Source: Campylobacter hyointestinalis subsp. hyointestinalis (GTDB lineage: Bacteria; Campylobacterota; Campylobacteria; Campylobacterales; Campylobacteraceae). Taken from it: a DNA stretch of 64,000 bases. The translations under genes were made by a program, and so were the position numbers. The DNA lies in NCBI RefSeq assembly GCF_013372145.1, contig NZ_CP053827.1, positions 620,001 to 684,000 on the forward strand, written 5' to 3'. This document shows positions 16,878-26,984 of this stretch, one piece after another; position 1 is the stretch's first letter, and each line of letters begins with the position of its first letter. Under the pieces are notes generated by a model. That model saw only the letters and a list, made by a program, of their open reading frames with translations, was not told where the DNA came from and did no database searches.

Positions 16878-18506
16878 ATGGATGGTTTTTTAGAGTTATT
16901 TTTAGTAGCTACGGCGTGCGCTGTTGTTTTAAATGTCGTATTCAAACGCTATGAGATGCCTACCATAATAGGCTATATTATCACCGGAATTTTTATAGCA
17001 AAAATATTTGGACTTACATATGATACTAAGATAACGCATATTGCTGAGTTTGGTATAGTATTTTTGATGTTTACTATAGGGCTTGAGTTTAGTTTTAAGC
17101 ATCTTATGACTATGAAAATAGATGTTTTTTTAAATGGACTACTTCAAGTTTTTATCACGGGAACTATATTTTCTATATTTTTACAATATACGTTTGACAT
17201 AGGACAAAAGACTGCCATAATCATAGGTTTTGCGTTGTCTCTTAGCTCCACAGCTATAGTTTTAAAGACGCTAAATGATAATGGCGATATAACTCAAATT
17301 TATGGTAGAAAAGCTCTTGGGATACTTCTTTTTCAAGATATAGCAGTTATTCCTCTTTTGCTTATGATAGATATATTTAGCTCAAAAGCTAGCTCTGTTG
17401 ATGATCTTGTCATCACTACTTTGACTAGTGCTGCTATCCTTCTTGTACTGCTTTATTTTATAGGAAAATATATTTTTAATATGGTCTTATACTTTGTCGT
17501 AAAGACAAACTCACAAGAGATCTTTATAACGACTATATTATTTACAGTTATCGGAGCTAGTTTTTTAGCTCATTATTTTGGTTTTAGTTATTCTTTGGGT
17601 GCGTTTATAGCCGGTATGCTTATAGCAGAAACCCAGTATAAACATCAGATAGAAGCCGATCTTATACCTTTTAGAGATCTTCTTCTTGGATTTTTCTTTA
17701 TTACTGTTGGAATGCAGATAGATTTTGGGATAATTCTCAAAAATTTATTTGTAGTGGTAATGCTATTGCTAAACGTGATGATAGTAAAGATCATAGTTGT
17801 TTATGGTATTTTACTTATACGATTTAAAAAAAGAGTCGCTATAAAAACTGCTCTTAGTGTATGTCAGATAGGTGAGTTTGCTTTAGCTATATTTGCTCTT
17901 TTAAATTCAAACAATATGCTCGACATAGAAACGACTCAGGTCTTAACGGCGGTCGTTGTTTTATCTATGATAATCACTCCGTTTATATTAAAAAATATAG
18001 GAAAAATAGCCGATCAGCTAGAAACTACAGAAGATACTCCAGAGCCGCAAAAGATAAAAATCGATCCTTTGAGCGAACATTTTATAGTTTGTGGTTATGG
18101 AAGGCTTGGACAAGAAGTAGTAAATAGACTAAAACAGCAAGGTCTTCCGTATCTTGTTTTAGAAAGCGATCTTAGTTTAGTTCAGCTAGGTAGAAGCCGC
18201 AATGAAAATGTCTTTTACGGAAATGCAACTCAAAAAGTTACGTTAGAACAAGCCTTTATACAAACTTGCGCTGCTGTTATCATAACAGTAAGCAATGAGC
18301 AAAAACTAGAAATGATAGCAAATGCGATAAAAAATATAGGATATAATGTAAATACTGTCATAAGATTTACCGGCGTGGAAGAGAAAAAATTATATTCAAA
18401 TTTCGGACAGAATTTCCACTTGATAAGGGAAGAAAGAGCAGTAGCTAGAGTCTTGATACATGAAGCTCTTCAATGCAGACTAGATAATAACGACGATAAT
18501 ATTTAA
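16878..18506 (+). CDS. kefB: Cation/proton antiporter of the KefB type with TrkA-N domain
   Basis: The protein has 542 residues. The first 380 form a monovalent cation:proton antiporter-2 domain with about 12 membrane helices (for example VFLMFTIGLEFS and FSLGAFIAGMLIAETQY). The cytosolic part has a Rossmann RCK/TrkA-N domain starting HFIVCGYGRLGQEVV. It exports K+ in exchange for H+ and is gated by nucleotide ligands. It is 5 bp after hspR. The glutathione control known for E. coli KefB cannot be assumed here. Confidence 0.88.
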   Translation: MDGFLELFLVATACAVVLNVVFKRYEMPTIIGYIITGIFIAKIFGLTYDTKITHIAEFGIVFLMFTIGLEFSFKHLMTMKIDVFLNGLLQVFITGTIFSIFLQYTFDIGQKTAIIIGFALSLSSTAIVLKTLNDNGDITQIYGRKALGILLFQDIAVIPLLLMIDIFSSKASSVDDLVITTLTSAAILLVLLYFIGKYIFNMVLYFVVKTNSQEIFITTILFTVIGASFLAHYFGFSYSLGAFIAGMLIAETQYKHQIEADLIPFRDLLLGFFFITVGMQIDFGIILKNLFVVVMLLLNVMIVKIIVVYGILLIRFKKRVAIKTALSVCQIGEFALAIFALLNSNNMLDIETTQVLTAVVVLSMIITPFILKNIGKIADQLETTEDTPEPQKIKIDPLSEHFIVCGYGRLGQEVVNRLKQQGLPYLVLESDLSLVQLGRSRNENVFYGNATQKVTLEQAFIQTCAAVIITVSNEQKLEMIANAIKNIGYNVNTVIRFTGVEEKKLYSNFGQNFHLIREERAVARVLIHEALQCRLDNNDDNI

Positions 18507-18523
18507 ATTTAAAAGGATATTCT

Positions 18524-19960
18524 ATGGATCAAACACTCATGCTTTTTGGAATACTATTTTTACTTAGCATTATATTTAGTAAGATTTCAGATAAGTATGG
18601 CGTCCCTGTTCTTTTAATGTTTCTAGCCATAGGAATGCTAGCTGGAAGCGATGGAATATTTGGACTTGAGTTTGATAATGCCAAAATAGCAGGAGACGTG
18701 GGAACTATAGCTCTTGTTTATATACTCTTTGCGGGTGGATTTAACACCGGATTTAAAGAGCTTCAACCAGTACTTAAAACAGGCATCGTTCTTTCTACTT
18801 TAGGAGTAGTTATTTCGGCTGTTGTTACTGGTATTTTTGCTTATTATATTATGAACTTTAGCATATTAGAATCCTTGCTTTTTGGAGCTATCATTAGCTC
18901 TACTGACGCTGCTGCTGTGTTTGCTATAATGAAAACTACGAAATTAAAAAATAATCTATCATATTTGCTTGAATTTGAAAGCGGTAGCAATGACCCAGCG
19001 GCTATATTTTTGACGGTGACTATTTTGGGACTTGTAACTGCAACCGCGCTTCCAGATACATTTACGCTTATAAAAGATTTTAGTCTTGAGTTCATCTTTG
19101 GAGGACTTATGGGGTACGCTTTTGGCTCTATGATCCCTAGTTTGATGAATAAAATAAAGCTTGGATACTGGGGATTGTATCCGGTTTTGCTGATTTCTAT
19201 AGTAGCAATTTTGTTTGGTTTAACTGAAAAAATAGGCGGAAACGGTTATATAGCCGTTTATGTAGCAGGAATATTTGCAAATAAAAGAGAGTTTTTGTAT
19301 AAGAAAAATTTAGTTGGATTTTTCGAAGGTATTGCTTGGATGATGCAGATATTTATATTCCTTACTTTAGGACTTTTGGTATTTCCAAGTGAACTCCCAA
19401 AAGTAGCGTTTTTAAGTTTTATGATGGCAGTTGTTATAATGTTTATCGCTAGACCTATAAGCGTATTTATATCTACTATGTTTTCAAAATATACCAATAA
19501 AGAAAAGCTATTTATATCTTGGGTTGGGCTTCGTGGCGTAGTTCCTATCATACTTGCTACTTATCCGCTCTCTGCTGGAGTCCAAAACGCTCAGATCATA
19601 TTTAATACAGTATTTTTCATAGCTATCATATCTGTTCTTGCTCAAGGTATTACTTTAAATAAAGTTGCGAAATATTTCGGTGTTATCGACGAAAAGAAAA
19701 AGTTTATAGGTGCTATGACAAGCGTTCCTATACGTTATAGCGGTATAAGACAGTTTTGCATCGGTCAAGATTCAAAGATTATCGGTAAAAATTTGAGCGA
19801 GCTTGAGTTGCCTGATTATTTTTTGATACTTTTATCTAAAAGAAATGATGAATACATAAAAGTAAGCGGTTCGTTTGAATTTAGGGAAAACGACTTGCTT
19901 TTGATACTTTGCGAGGATGAACAAAAATATCAAAAAACCCTAGAAGTTTATGAATTTTGA
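18524..19960 (+). CDS. Potassium/proton antiporter (NhaP2/CvrA family)
   Basis: The protein has 478 residues, with about 12 membrane helices of the CPA1 family (conserved SSTDAAAVFAIM and the SWVGLRGVVPIILATYPL signature) and a short C-terminal RCK-C-like domain from residue 395. The family expels K+ or Na+ against H+ and helps control turgor and pH. It has an AAAGGAT ribosome binding site, lies 17 bp after kefB and is probably cotranscribed, giving two K+/H+ antiporters in a row. Confidence 0.88.
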   Translation: MDQTLMLFGILFLLSIIFSKISDKYGVPVLLMFLAIGMLAGSDGIFGLEFDNAKIAGDVGTIALVYILFAGGFNTGFKELQPVLKTGIVLSTLGVVISAVVTGIFAYYIMNFSILESLLFGAIISSTDAAAVFAIMKTTKLKNNLSYLLEFESGSNDPAAIFLTVTILGLVTATALPDTFTLIKDFSLEFIFGGLMGYAFGSMIPSLMNKIKLGYWGLYPVLLISIVAILFGLTEKIGGNGYIAVYVAGIFANKREFLYKKNLVGFFEGIAWMMQIFIFLTLGLLVFPSELPKVAFLSFMMAVVIMFIARPISVFISTMFSKYTNKEKLFISWVGLRGVVPIILATYPLSAGVQNAQIIFNTVFFIAIISVLAQGITLNKVAKYFGVIDEKKKFIGAMTSVPIRYSGIRQFCIGQDSKIIGKNLSELELPDYFLILLSKRNDEYIKVSGSFEFRENDLLLILCEDEQKYQKTLEVYEF

Positions 19961-20021
19961 TTTTTATCATAATGTCAGCTTATCTGATGTAAAATCGGCA
20001 ATTTAAATTTAAAGGCTGGTT

Positions 20022-20783
20022 ATGGAATTTGAGCTTTGGCATTATGGATTACTGTTTTTTGTAGCATTTTTTAGCGGTTTTGTTGATGCTGTCGCAGGAG
20101 GAGGCGGACTTATCACGGTTCCAGCTCTTTTATCTGTGGGTCTGCCTGAGCATATTGCACTTGCCACAAATAAACTACAAAGCACATTTGGAAGTTTTAC
20201 AGCTACTGTAAATTTTAGTCTAAAAGGGTTGATAGATTATAAAGAGCTTTTTGCAGGTATAATTTTTACTTTTATAGGCGCTGTTTTAGGTACTACTTTT
20301 GTGCTAGTCATAGACGCAAAAATACTTAGTTATCTTATACCGGTGTTTTTGGTTTTGATTTTTGTTTATACTATTTTGAGTCCAAAGATCGGCGAAGAAG
20401 ATAGAGCTGCAAAACTAAGTCCTAAGGTCTTTTATATAGCTTTTGGCTTAATACTTGGATTTTACGATGGATTTTTTGGACCAGGAACTGGATCTTTTTG
20501 GATGTTTGCTATGGTTGCTTTACTAGGAATACATATGAAAAAAGCCGTCGCTCATACGAAGGCCTTAAACTTTATATCAAATGTTGTTTCTCTGGGCGTT
20601 TTTATAGCTGGTGGACAGATACTTTGGATACTAGGTACAGTTATGGGTTTTGGGCAAGTTTTAGGGGCGTATTTTGGTTCAAAAATGGTTATTAAAAAAG
20701 AGGTTAAATTTATAAGAACTATATTTTTGATAGTCGTTGCTTGCACTATCTTAAAGCTTGTTTATGATTTGTTATTTAAGTAG
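20022..20783 (+). CDS. TSUP-family membrane permease (YfcA/TauE-like)
   Basis: The protein has 253 residues, with eight predicted membrane segments and the family motifs GFVDAVAGGGGLITVPAL near the N-terminus and GFYDGFFGPGTGSFW in the repeat. TSUP proteins move sulfite, sulfonates or other organosulfur anions; the substrate here is not indicated. It begins 61 bp after the antiporter and ends just before the atpB promoter. Confidence 0.88.
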   Translation: MEFELWHYGLLFFVAFFSGFVDAVAGGGGLITVPALLSVGLPEHIALATNKLQSTFGSFTATVNFSLKGLIDYKELFAGIIFTFIGAVLGTTFVLVIDAKILSYLIPVFLVLIFVYTILSPKIGEEDRAAKLSPKVFYIAFGLILGFYDGFFGPGTGSFWMFAMVALLGIHMKKAVAHTKALNFISNVVSLGVFIAGGQILWILGTVMGFGQVLGAYFGSKMVIKKEVKFIRTIFLIVVACTILKLVYDLLFK

Positions 20784-20815
20784 ATAATTTTACTTAGATT
20801 TAATCTAATTAAGGG

Positions 20816-20821
20816 TATAAT
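20816..20821 (+). promoter_or_regulatory. -10 box of atpB
   Basis: TATAAT in the context GGGTATAATCG, 29 bp upstream of the atpB ATG. A short palindrome (TTAGAT-TTA-ATCTAA, 20794-20808) sits directly upstream and may end the permease transcript or bind a regulator. Confidence 0.6.
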
Positions 20822-20850
20822 CGCAAGAAAATTTCAAACAAGGTTGTTTA

Positions 20851-21531
20851 ATGAAAGAACTCTTTTTGTTTTCAAATATGATTGTAGATAGCCACGCATT
20901 TACATATCTTTTTCATCTTATTTTAGTAGCTATCATTGTTTTGATCGTCGCAAAATTAGCTACAAGATCTATGCAACTAGTTCCAAGAGGCACTCAAAAT
21001 TTACTAGAAGCTTATCTTGAGGGTATAGTATCTATGGGACGTGATGTTATGGGTAATGATGAGCTTGCTAGAAAATATCTTCCACTTGTTGCTACGATAG
21101 GTCTTATCGTTCTTACAAGTAATGTTATAGGTATCATTCCTGGATTTGAAGCACCTAGCTCAAGTCTAAATTTAACTCTTTGTTTGGCACTCTGCGTATT
21201 TTTATATTATAATTTTGAGGGTATCAGAACCCAAGGAGTTATCAAATATTTCACTCATTTTATGGGACCAAATAAAATTCTAGCTCCACTTATGTTTCCT
21301 ATAGAGATAGTTTCTCATTTATCACGTATCGTTTCATTGTCATTTCGTCTTTTTGGAAATATCAAGGGTGATGATTTGTTTTTGATGGTTGTTCTAAGCC
21401 TTGCTCCATGGGTAGCTCCGCTTCCTGCATTTGCTTTGCTTACATTTATGGCTCTTTTACAAACGTTTATATTTATGATTCTTACTTATGTTTATCTTGC
21501 TGGTGCTGTTGTAGTCAGTGAAGAACACTAA
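20851..21531 (+). CDS. atpB: F0F1 ATP synthase subunit a
   Basis: The protein has 226 residues, membrane subunit a of the proton channel. The key arginine helix is visible as [20 protein letters not shown], with the conserved residues facing the c-ring, and the final helices [23 protein letters not shown] are typical. It stands alone, away from the other ATP synthase genes, as is usual in Campylobacter. It overlaps the start of the next small membrane protein gene by 14 bp. Confidence 0.96.
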   Translation: MKELFLFSNMIVDSHAFTYLFHLILVAIIVLIVAKLATRSMQLVPRGTQNLLEAYLEGIVSMGRDVMGNDELARKYLPLVATIGLIVLTSNVIGIIPGFEAPSSSLNLTLCLALCVFLYYNFEGIRTQGVIKYFTHFMGPNKILAPLMFPIEIVSHLSRIVSLSFRLFGNIKGDDLFLMVVLSLAPWVAPLPAFALLTFMALLQTFIFMILTYVYLAGAVVVSEEH

Positions 21532-21754
21532 GAGTTTGATATCTTTTGTTAGATATCTGCTTCATTTTATGATAGGCGCATCTTGGGCGATCACCGTCCT
21601 TGGTGCTGTTTTTGTGAGTTTTAAATTTTATTTTGTAGCTTCGTGGATCACTTTTTTGATTGGAGCTTCCATAGGGCTTTTTTTACTTCTTCTTTTTTAT
21701 ACCATTCTTTATATTTTTGAGTTAAATGTTAAGTTACGCAATAACAGATCCTAA
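21518..21754 (+). CDS. Small two-to-three-helix membrane protein beside atpB
   Basis: The protein has 78 residues from a GTG start that lies within the end of atpB, so translation is coupled. It contains two long hydrophobic stretches (about 12-35 and 37-68), with a short basic end. From memory the same small gene follows atpB in C. jejuni (Cj1203c). Because of its place and AtpI-like size it could help assemble the c-ring or the membrane sector, but there is no family motif that proves it. Confidence 0.75.
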   Translation: MKNTKSLISFVRYLLHFMIGASWAITVLGAVFVSFKFYFVASWITFLIGASIGLFLLLLFYTILYIFELNVKLRNNRS

Positions 21755-22262
21755 GCTATATCCAAATTTAAAAGATAGTTTTTTTAAATTTAAAAGACTT
21801 AAAACAGCTGATTTTATACTTTTTAGAGATAAAATTTATAACGATTATGCGAAAAAAGCTGAAATTTTTATGAGTTTAAAACCAAATTTTAAGGCTAAAT
21901 TTATAATACATAATGATATAAACCTAGCATTAAATTTAAACGCCGACGGTATCCATTTTAGCTCAAATTTGATAGTAAATTTAAAAAATGTTCCACAGAA
22001 TTTAATCAAATTCGCCAGTACGCACAATGAAAAAGAGATAGAAGACGCTATAAAATTCGGCGCTGATTTTATAACTTTTAGCCCTATATTTTCTACTCCA
22101 AACAAAGGCGAACCAGTCGGTATAGAAACCCTAAGAAAAATTGTTTTAAATTCATCAATTAAAGTATTTGGACTTGGCGGTATAGTCACTAAAGAGCATA
22201 TAAAAATGGTGGAGTTGACAAAAGCCACTGGATTTGCATCTATCAGATATTTTGCTAATTAA
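21726..22262 (+). CDS. ThiE/TenI-like TIM-barrel protein
   Basis: The protein has 178 residues. It carries the pattern of thiamine phosphate synthase: FILFRDK for the usual vQ/LRdK, FIIHNDINLALNLNADGIHF for the phosphate-substrate binding region, GADFITFSPIFSTPNKG and VFGLGGI. It is shorter than ThiE (about 200-210) and lacks several of its usual residues (Arg/Lys rather than Q at the first strand, IHF instead of VHLGQ), so it may be a TenI-type variant or another barrel enzyme. It overlaps the preceding gene by 29 bp and so shares its transcript. Confidence 0.75.
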   Translation: MLSYAITDPKLYPNLKDSFFKFKRLKTADFILFRDKIYNDYAKKAEIFMSLKPNFKAKFIIHNDINLALNLNADGIHFSSNLIVNLKNVPQNLIKFASTHNEKEIEDAIKFGADFITFSPIFSTPNKGEPVGIETLRKIVLNSSIKVFGLGGIVTKEHIKMVELTKATGFASIRYFAN

Positions 22263-22320
22263 AAATTCAATAAATTTATGATAAAATCACACAAATATAG
22301 ATAATAAAAAAGGTAATTTT

Positions 22321-23739
22321 ATGTTCGAAACTGTTATAGGTTTAGAGGTGCATTGCCAACTAAACACGAAAACAAAGATATTTTGCGGTTGTAGCACTAG
22401 CTTTGGCGATGAACCAAACACTCACGTATGCCCGACTTGTCTAGCACTTCCTGGAGCGCTTCCAGTGCTAAATAAAGAGGCCGTAAAAAAAGCTATTAGC
22501 TTTGGTAGAGCCATAAACGCGACTGTAAATAAAAAAAGCGTATTTGATAGAAAAAACTATTTCTATCCAGATCTTCCAAAAGCATATCAAATTTCACAAT
22601 TTACCATTCCTATCGTTGAAAAAGGTGAACTTTTCATAAAAGTAGGTGGTGAAACAAAAAGAATAGGCGTAACAAGAGCGCACCTTGAAGAAGACGCTGG
22701 TAAAAATAACCACGAAGCAAATAAAAGCCTAGTAGATCTAAACCGCGCAGGAACTCCTCTTCTTGAGATAGTAAGCGAACCAGATCTTAGAAGCAGTGAC
22801 GAAGCAGTGGCGTATCTCAAAAAACTTCATAGTATACTTAGGTTTTTAAATATCAGCGACGCAAATATGCAAGAGGGCTCATTCCGCTGCGATGTAAATG
22901 TCAGCATACGCCCAAAAGGCGATGAAAAGCTTTATACAAGAGTAGAGATAAAAAACCTAAATTCATTTAAATTTATTCAAAAAGCTATAGAATACGAAGT
23001 AGAGCGTCAAATAGCGGCCTGGGAAGATGGCAAATACGACGAAGAAGTTTATCAAGAAACAAGGCTTTTTGATACAAATAAGCTTGTTACAAAGTCAATG
23101 AGAAGTAAAGAAGATAGCGCAGAGTATCGTTATTTCCCAGATCCTGACTTGCTTCCTGTTATAATACCTGATGAGATGATGGAAGAAGCTAGTGTGCTTC
23201 CTGAACTTCCTGATGAGAAAAAAGCTAGATATGTCCGTGAGCTTGACATAAAAGAGAGTGATGCTGAAGTCATCATAAGTAGTTATGAAATGGCTAGATA
23301 TTTTGAAGATCTCATAGAAGCAAAAAACTCACCAAAACTTGCCGTTACTTGGCTTTGCGTGGAGCTTTTAGGACGTCTTAAAAACGGGGTTACTATAGAA
23401 ACAAGCCCTGTTAATAGCAAAAAACTTTCAAATTTAATAAGTCTTATAGAAGATGGAACTATCAGTCAAAAAGCTGCAAAAGACGTGCTTGATTATGTTA
23501 TGGAACACGATGAAGATGTTGGTAGTGTTATAGAAAAACTTGGTCTTAAGCAAGTTAGCGATGACTCGGCGATCTTAGCTATCATTGATAGCGTTTTAGA
23601 TACAAATAGAGATAAAGTGGTTGAGTTTAAAAGCGGAAAAGATAAACTTTTTGGATTTTTTGTGGGTCAGGTTATGAAAGAAGGAAAAGGCGCATTTAAC
23701 CCGAGTAAGGTAAATGATCTGCTAAAATCAAAGTTGTAA
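22321..23739 (+). CDS. gatB: Asp-tRNA(Asn)/Glu-tRNA(Gln) amidotransferase subunit B
   Basis: The protein has 472 residues. GatB is the kinase/tRNA-binding subunit of GatCAB, which amidates Glu-tRNA(Gln) and Asp-tRNA(Asn). Signatures are [22 protein letters not shown], the zinc cysteines [25 protein letters not shown], and [19 protein letters not shown]-terminal YqeY-like tail domain is present (residues about 330-472). It has a TAAAAT promoter element and AAAGG ribosome binding site. GatA and GatC are not in the window. Confidence 0.97.
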   Translation: MFETVIGLEVHCQLNTKTKIFCGCSTSFGDEPNTHVCPTCLALPGALPVLNKEAVKKAISFGRAINATVNKKSVFDRKNYFYPDLPKAYQISQFTIPIVEKGELFIKVGGETKRIGVTRAHLEEDAGKNNHEANKSLVDLNRAGTPLLEIVSEPDLRSSDEAVAYLKKLHSILRFLNISDANMQEGSFRCDVNVSIRPKGDEKLYTRVEIKNLNSFKFIQKAIEYEVERQIAAWEDGKYDEEVYQETRLFDTNKLVTKSMRSKEDSAEYRYFPDPDLLPVIIPDEMMEEASVLPELPDEKKARYVRELDIKESDAEVIISSYEMARYFEDLIEAKNSPKLAVTWLCVELLGRLKNGVTIETSPVNSKKLSNLISLIEDGTISQKAAKDVLDYVMEHDEDVGSVIEKLGLKQVSDDSAILAIIDSVLDTNRDKVVEFKSGKDKLFGFFVGQVMKEGKGAFNPSKVNDLLKSKL

Positions 23740-23740
23740 T

Positions 23741-24631
23741 ATGAAAATAGCAATAATAGGAGCTGGAAAATGGGGAGAAGCGCTATTTAACGCTCTAAGT
23801 CAGAACAATGAGTGTGTCATAAGCTCAAGAACTAAGCGGAATATTTCAAATTTTGTTAGTATAGAAGATGCTTTTGAGTATGAGTATATCGTATTTGCGT
23901 TAGCTACTCAAAAGATCAGAGAGTTTCTAAGCTTACATTTTAAAGATAGAGATCAGAAGTTTCTTATTGCTTCAAAAGGCATAGAAACTAGTAGTGGTAA
24001 ATTTATAGACGAGATATTTGGCGAATTTGCATCGCCTTTGAATTTAGCGTTTTTGAGCGGTCCGAGTTTTGCTAGTGAGGTAAAACAGAAGTTGCCGTGT
24101 GCTTTGGTGATCAGCAGTCATAATGAAAATTTGGCAAAAACTTGGGCGGGTGTGTTTCCAAATTTTATCAAAACATATATAAGTGGCGATGTCATAGGTA
24201 GTGAAATTTGTGGAGCGTACAAAAATGTTATCGCGATCGCGAGCGGAATCTGCGATGGCTTGAGCCTAGGAAATAATGCAAGAGCGAGTTTGATCTCACG
24301 TGGACTTGTAGAGATAACCAGATTTGGTTCGTATTTTGGTGCTAAAAATGAGACGTTTTTAGGGCTTAGTGGGGCAGGAGATCTGTTTTTGACTGCTTCA
24401 AGTGAACTTTCAAGAAACTATAGAGTAGGGCTTGGGCTCGCAAAAGGAATGCCTCTTGATGAAATTCTAAAAGAGCTTGGAGAGGTCGCAGAGGGCGTGC
24501 CTACAGCTATGGCTATAACTAAAATCTCTAAGCAAAATTCTATCTACACTCCTATAGCAAATGAAGTTTGTGCTATGCTTGAGGGTAAAAACGTAAAAGA
24601 GTCATTGCGTGATTTGTTGAGAAAAAAATGA
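23741..24631 (+). CDS. gpsA: Glycerol-3-phosphate dehydrogenase [NAD(P)+]
   Basis: The protein has 296 residues. It makes sn-glycerol 3-phosphate from dihydroxyacetone phosphate for phospholipid synthesis. The nucleotide-binding GAGKWGEAL, the SKGIE loop, LSGPSFASEV, and the catalytic lysine region CGAYKNVIAIASGICDGL with GLSGAGDLFLT are present. It starts 1 bp after gatB and overlaps nagZ by four bases. Confidence 0.96.
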   Translation: MKIAIIGAGKWGEALFNALSQNNECVISSRTKRNISNFVSIEDAFEYEYIVFALATQKIREFLSLHFKDRDQKFLIASKGIETSSGKFIDEIFGEFASPLNLAFLSGPSFASEVKQKLPCALVISSHNENLAKTWAGVFPNFIKTYISGDVIGSEICGAYKNVIAIASGICDGLSLGNNARASLISRGLVEITRFGSYFGAKNETFLGLSGAGDLFLTASSELSRNYRVGLGLAKGMPLDEILKELGEVAEGVPTAMAITKISKQNSIYTPIANEVCAMLEGKNVKESLRDLLRKK

Positions 24632-25692
24632 AGAAAATAATACTATTCTTTGCTGGTATTTGCTTATTATTTGGTGCTTCAAAAGATGAAGCTGAGCTAA
24701 AAAAAATGATCGGTCAAATGGTTATGGTGGGATTTAGCCACTCAAGTGCAAATGATAGCTGGACTGATCAGCTAGTACTTGACGCAAACCTTGGTCGGAT
24801 AGGCGGGGTTATGCTTCTTTCTAGAAATATTAGCACCAAAAACGAACTTATCAAACTTACGAAAAAACTATCTTCGTCAAAAGCAAAGCACAAGCTTCTT
24901 ATAGCGATTGATGAGGAGGGTGGGAAAATCAGTAGATTTATAAATAAAGATGGTTTTAAACATTTCCCATCAGCTTATGAAGTCGGTAGCAAGATGAATT
25001 TAAAAGAAGCAAACGCTATATATAAGGATATGGCAGATCAGCTAAAAAGTCTTGGTATAAATATGAACTTCGCCCCAGTAGTTGATGTTTATAATCCAAA
25101 CTCATCTATAATAGGGCAAAAAGATAGAGCGTTTAGTAAAAATCCAGATGAAGTTATAGCATACAGTAGTGAGTTTATAAAAGCTTTTGATAAGGCAAAC
25201 GTAAAAACCGTATTAAAGCATTTTCCAGGTCACGGAAATGCTATAAAAGACACTCATAAAGAAAAAACCGTTGTAGACAACTATGATTTTGAGGAATTAA
25301 AACCGTATTTTGAACTGATAAAGCGAGATGAGGCTGACTTCGTGATGGTAGCTCACGTATATGTACCAAAGCTAGATGATAAAAATCCGGCGGTTTTGTC
25401 AAAACATATAGTAAGTGATATCTTAAAAGATCGTTTTAAATTTAAAGGTGCGGTTATAAGTGATGATCTTCTTATGAAAGGTCTTGGCGAGCTTAGTATA
25501 GAACAAAAAGTAATAAAAGCGATAAATGCCGGAGTAGATATTGTCTTGGTTAGTGAATATTTTTTAAATAACTCAAATTCTATAAAGATAGTAAATGACG
25601 CAATACTAAATGCACTAAATAAAGGAAAGATAAGCAAAGAGCGTATAAAAGATGCTTATACAAGGATACTTAGATCAAAAAAAGGTTTATGA
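24628..25692 (+). CDS. nagZ: Beta-N-acetylhexosaminidase, GH3 family (NagZ-type)
   Basis: The protein has 354 residues. The GH3 motif KHFPGHGNAIKDTHK and the nucleophile segment AVISDDLLMKG (first aspartate) match NagZ, which removes GlcNAc from anhydromuropeptides in peptidoglycan recycling. An N-terminal hydrophobic segment (MKKIILFFAGICLLFGAS) suggests export or membrane tethering, unlike the cytosolic E. coli enzyme. It overlaps the end of gpsA (ATGA) and, at its 3' end, the convergent gene by 6 bp. Confidence 0.92.
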   Translation: MKKIILFFAGICLLFGASKDEAELKKMIGQMVMVGFSHSSANDSWTDQLVLDANLGRIGGVMLLSRNISTKNELIKLTKKLSSSKAKHKLLIAIDEEGGKISRFINKDGFKHFPSAYEVGSKMNLKEANAIYKDMADQLKSLGINMNFAPVVDVYNPNSSIIGQKDRAFSKNPDEVIAYSSEFIKAFDKANVKTVLKHFPGHGNAIKDTHKEKTVVDNYDFEELKPYFELIKRDEADFVMVAHVYVPKLDDKNPAVLSKHIVSDILKDRFKFKGAVISDDLLMKGLGELSIEQKVIKAINAGVDIVLVSEYFLNNSNSIKIVNDAILNALNKGKISKERIKDAYTRILRSKKGL

Positions 25693-26118
25693 ACTTAGCT
25701 TGTCAAACTCAGCTTTTAGATCTTCTTTTATCTTTTGGCTTATAGCTTCTGCATCTTTTAAATTCGAGATTACAAAGTCATCTACTTTGCTTAAAAAGCC
25801 AAATAGTTTTTCTTCCCAAATTTGCTTATTTCTATTTGTGTTCATAGTTTGTATGAATACCAGTTCTTTACTAAAATTTGCGATATTTTCTAGTAACTTG
25901 TCTTTATCTGAAATATCATTTATTTCGCCATTTTGAACTAATTCTTTGAGCCATGATAATTTTTGGTCTATAGCATTACAAAAGTCCGCGTAATAAGAAA
26001 AATCAGGATTTAGCTCCTCATTGTCTATTTTTTGCGTTACTTTTCCTAATTGTTGTTTTATAACTGCTCCTACGATAAGAACCGCTATAAGCATAAGTAT
26101 AATGTCGCCTTGATTCAT
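25687..26118 (-). CDS. Membrane-anchored protein of unknown function
   Basis: The protein has 143 residues from the ATG at 26118, which overlaps the rarD stop as ATGA and has GGAG six bases upstream. One N-terminal membrane helix (ILMLIAVLIVGAVI) is followed by a soluble helical, acidic cytoplasmic or periplasmic domain with no cysteines and a coiled-coil-like C-terminus. I do not recognise a family. It probably shares the rarD transcript. Confidence 0.7.
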   Translation of the reverse strand: MNQGDIILMLIAVLIVGAVIKQQLGKVTQKIDNEELNPDFSYYADFCNAIDQKLSWLKELVQNGEINDISDKDKLLENIANFSKELVFIQTMNTNRNKQIWEEKLFGFLSKVDDFVISNLKDAEAISQKIKEDLKAEFDKLSS

Positions 26119-26984
26119 CTTTTTCTCCATATTCCATTTAAGCCGGCTAATGCCAGACTGATCCAAATAAGCATAAAACTTACTAGCTTGTAGTTATCAA
26201 GCGTTTCGTTATATAAAAAAACAGCAATCAAAAGGCTTAAAGTGGGGCTGATATATTGCAAAAAACCGATAGTTGATAGCCTTAAGTATTTTGTTGATGC
26301 ATTAAATGTAAGCAATGGTAGTATAGTTACTATACCGCTTAAAAATAATAAAAGACCAGTTGCGCTAAAATCAAAATCACTTTTGTGATTAGATCCAAGA
26401 TATGTCAAATATATCAGCGCTATCGGAAATAAAAGTAAGGTTTCTATAAATAATCCCTCAAAACTAGGAATGCTGACTTTTTTTCTAAGAAGTCCGTAAA
26501 ATGCAAATGATAATGGCAAAATAAGAGATATAAAAGGTAGCGATCTAAGAGCGTAAATTTGAATGCAAATAGCGCAAAATACGATGAGAAGTGATATTTT
26601 TAATGCCAAATTTAGTTTTTCTTTTAATATTATAGCGCCAAGAAGTATGGATATAAGTGGATTTATGAAGTATCCAAGACTTGTTTCTATTATCTTATTT
26701 TGTTCTACGGCATATATAAATACACCCCAGTTTATAGCTATCAAAATCCCGGTTGCAAGTAGTAGAAGTGCTACTTTTTTTATGCGAAGCAGTCTTTTTA
26801 CGTTTGATAATTTATGAATGCACTTTAAAAATAAAAATAGAAACAGAGCCGACCAAACTATCCTGTGAGCTAGTATTTCAGTAGGGCTAACGCTTCCAAG
26901 TAGTTTAAAATATACTGGAAATACACCCCACATAGCAAATGTAGATATACCAAAAAATAGTCCGGTTCGCGTTTTTTTATCCAT
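26115..26984 (-). CDS. rarD: EamA-family transporter RarD
   Basis: The protein has 289 residues, with ten predicted membrane helices of the drug/metabolite (DMT) superfamily. The N-terminal GLFFGISTFAMWGVFPVYFKLL and TEILAHRIVWS are the RarD signature. The substrate is not established. It overlaps the ABC transporter ATPase gene by 8 bp upstream and the downstream membrane protein by 4 bp, indicating one transcript for the whole cluster. Confidence 0.9.
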   Translation of the reverse strand: MDKKTRTGLFFGISTFAMWGVFPVYFKLLGSVSPTEILAHRIVWSALFLFLFLKCIHKLSNVKRLLRIKKVALLLLATGILIAINWGVFIYAVEQNKIIETSLGYFINPLISILLGAIILKEKLNLALKISLLIVFCAICIQIYALRSLPFISLILPLSFAFYGLLRKKVSIPSFEGLFIETLLLFPIALIYLTYLGSNHKSDFDFSATGLLLFLSGIVTILPLLTFNASTKYLRLSTIGFLQYISPTLSLLIAVFLYNETLDNYKLVSFMLIWISLALAGLNGIWRKR

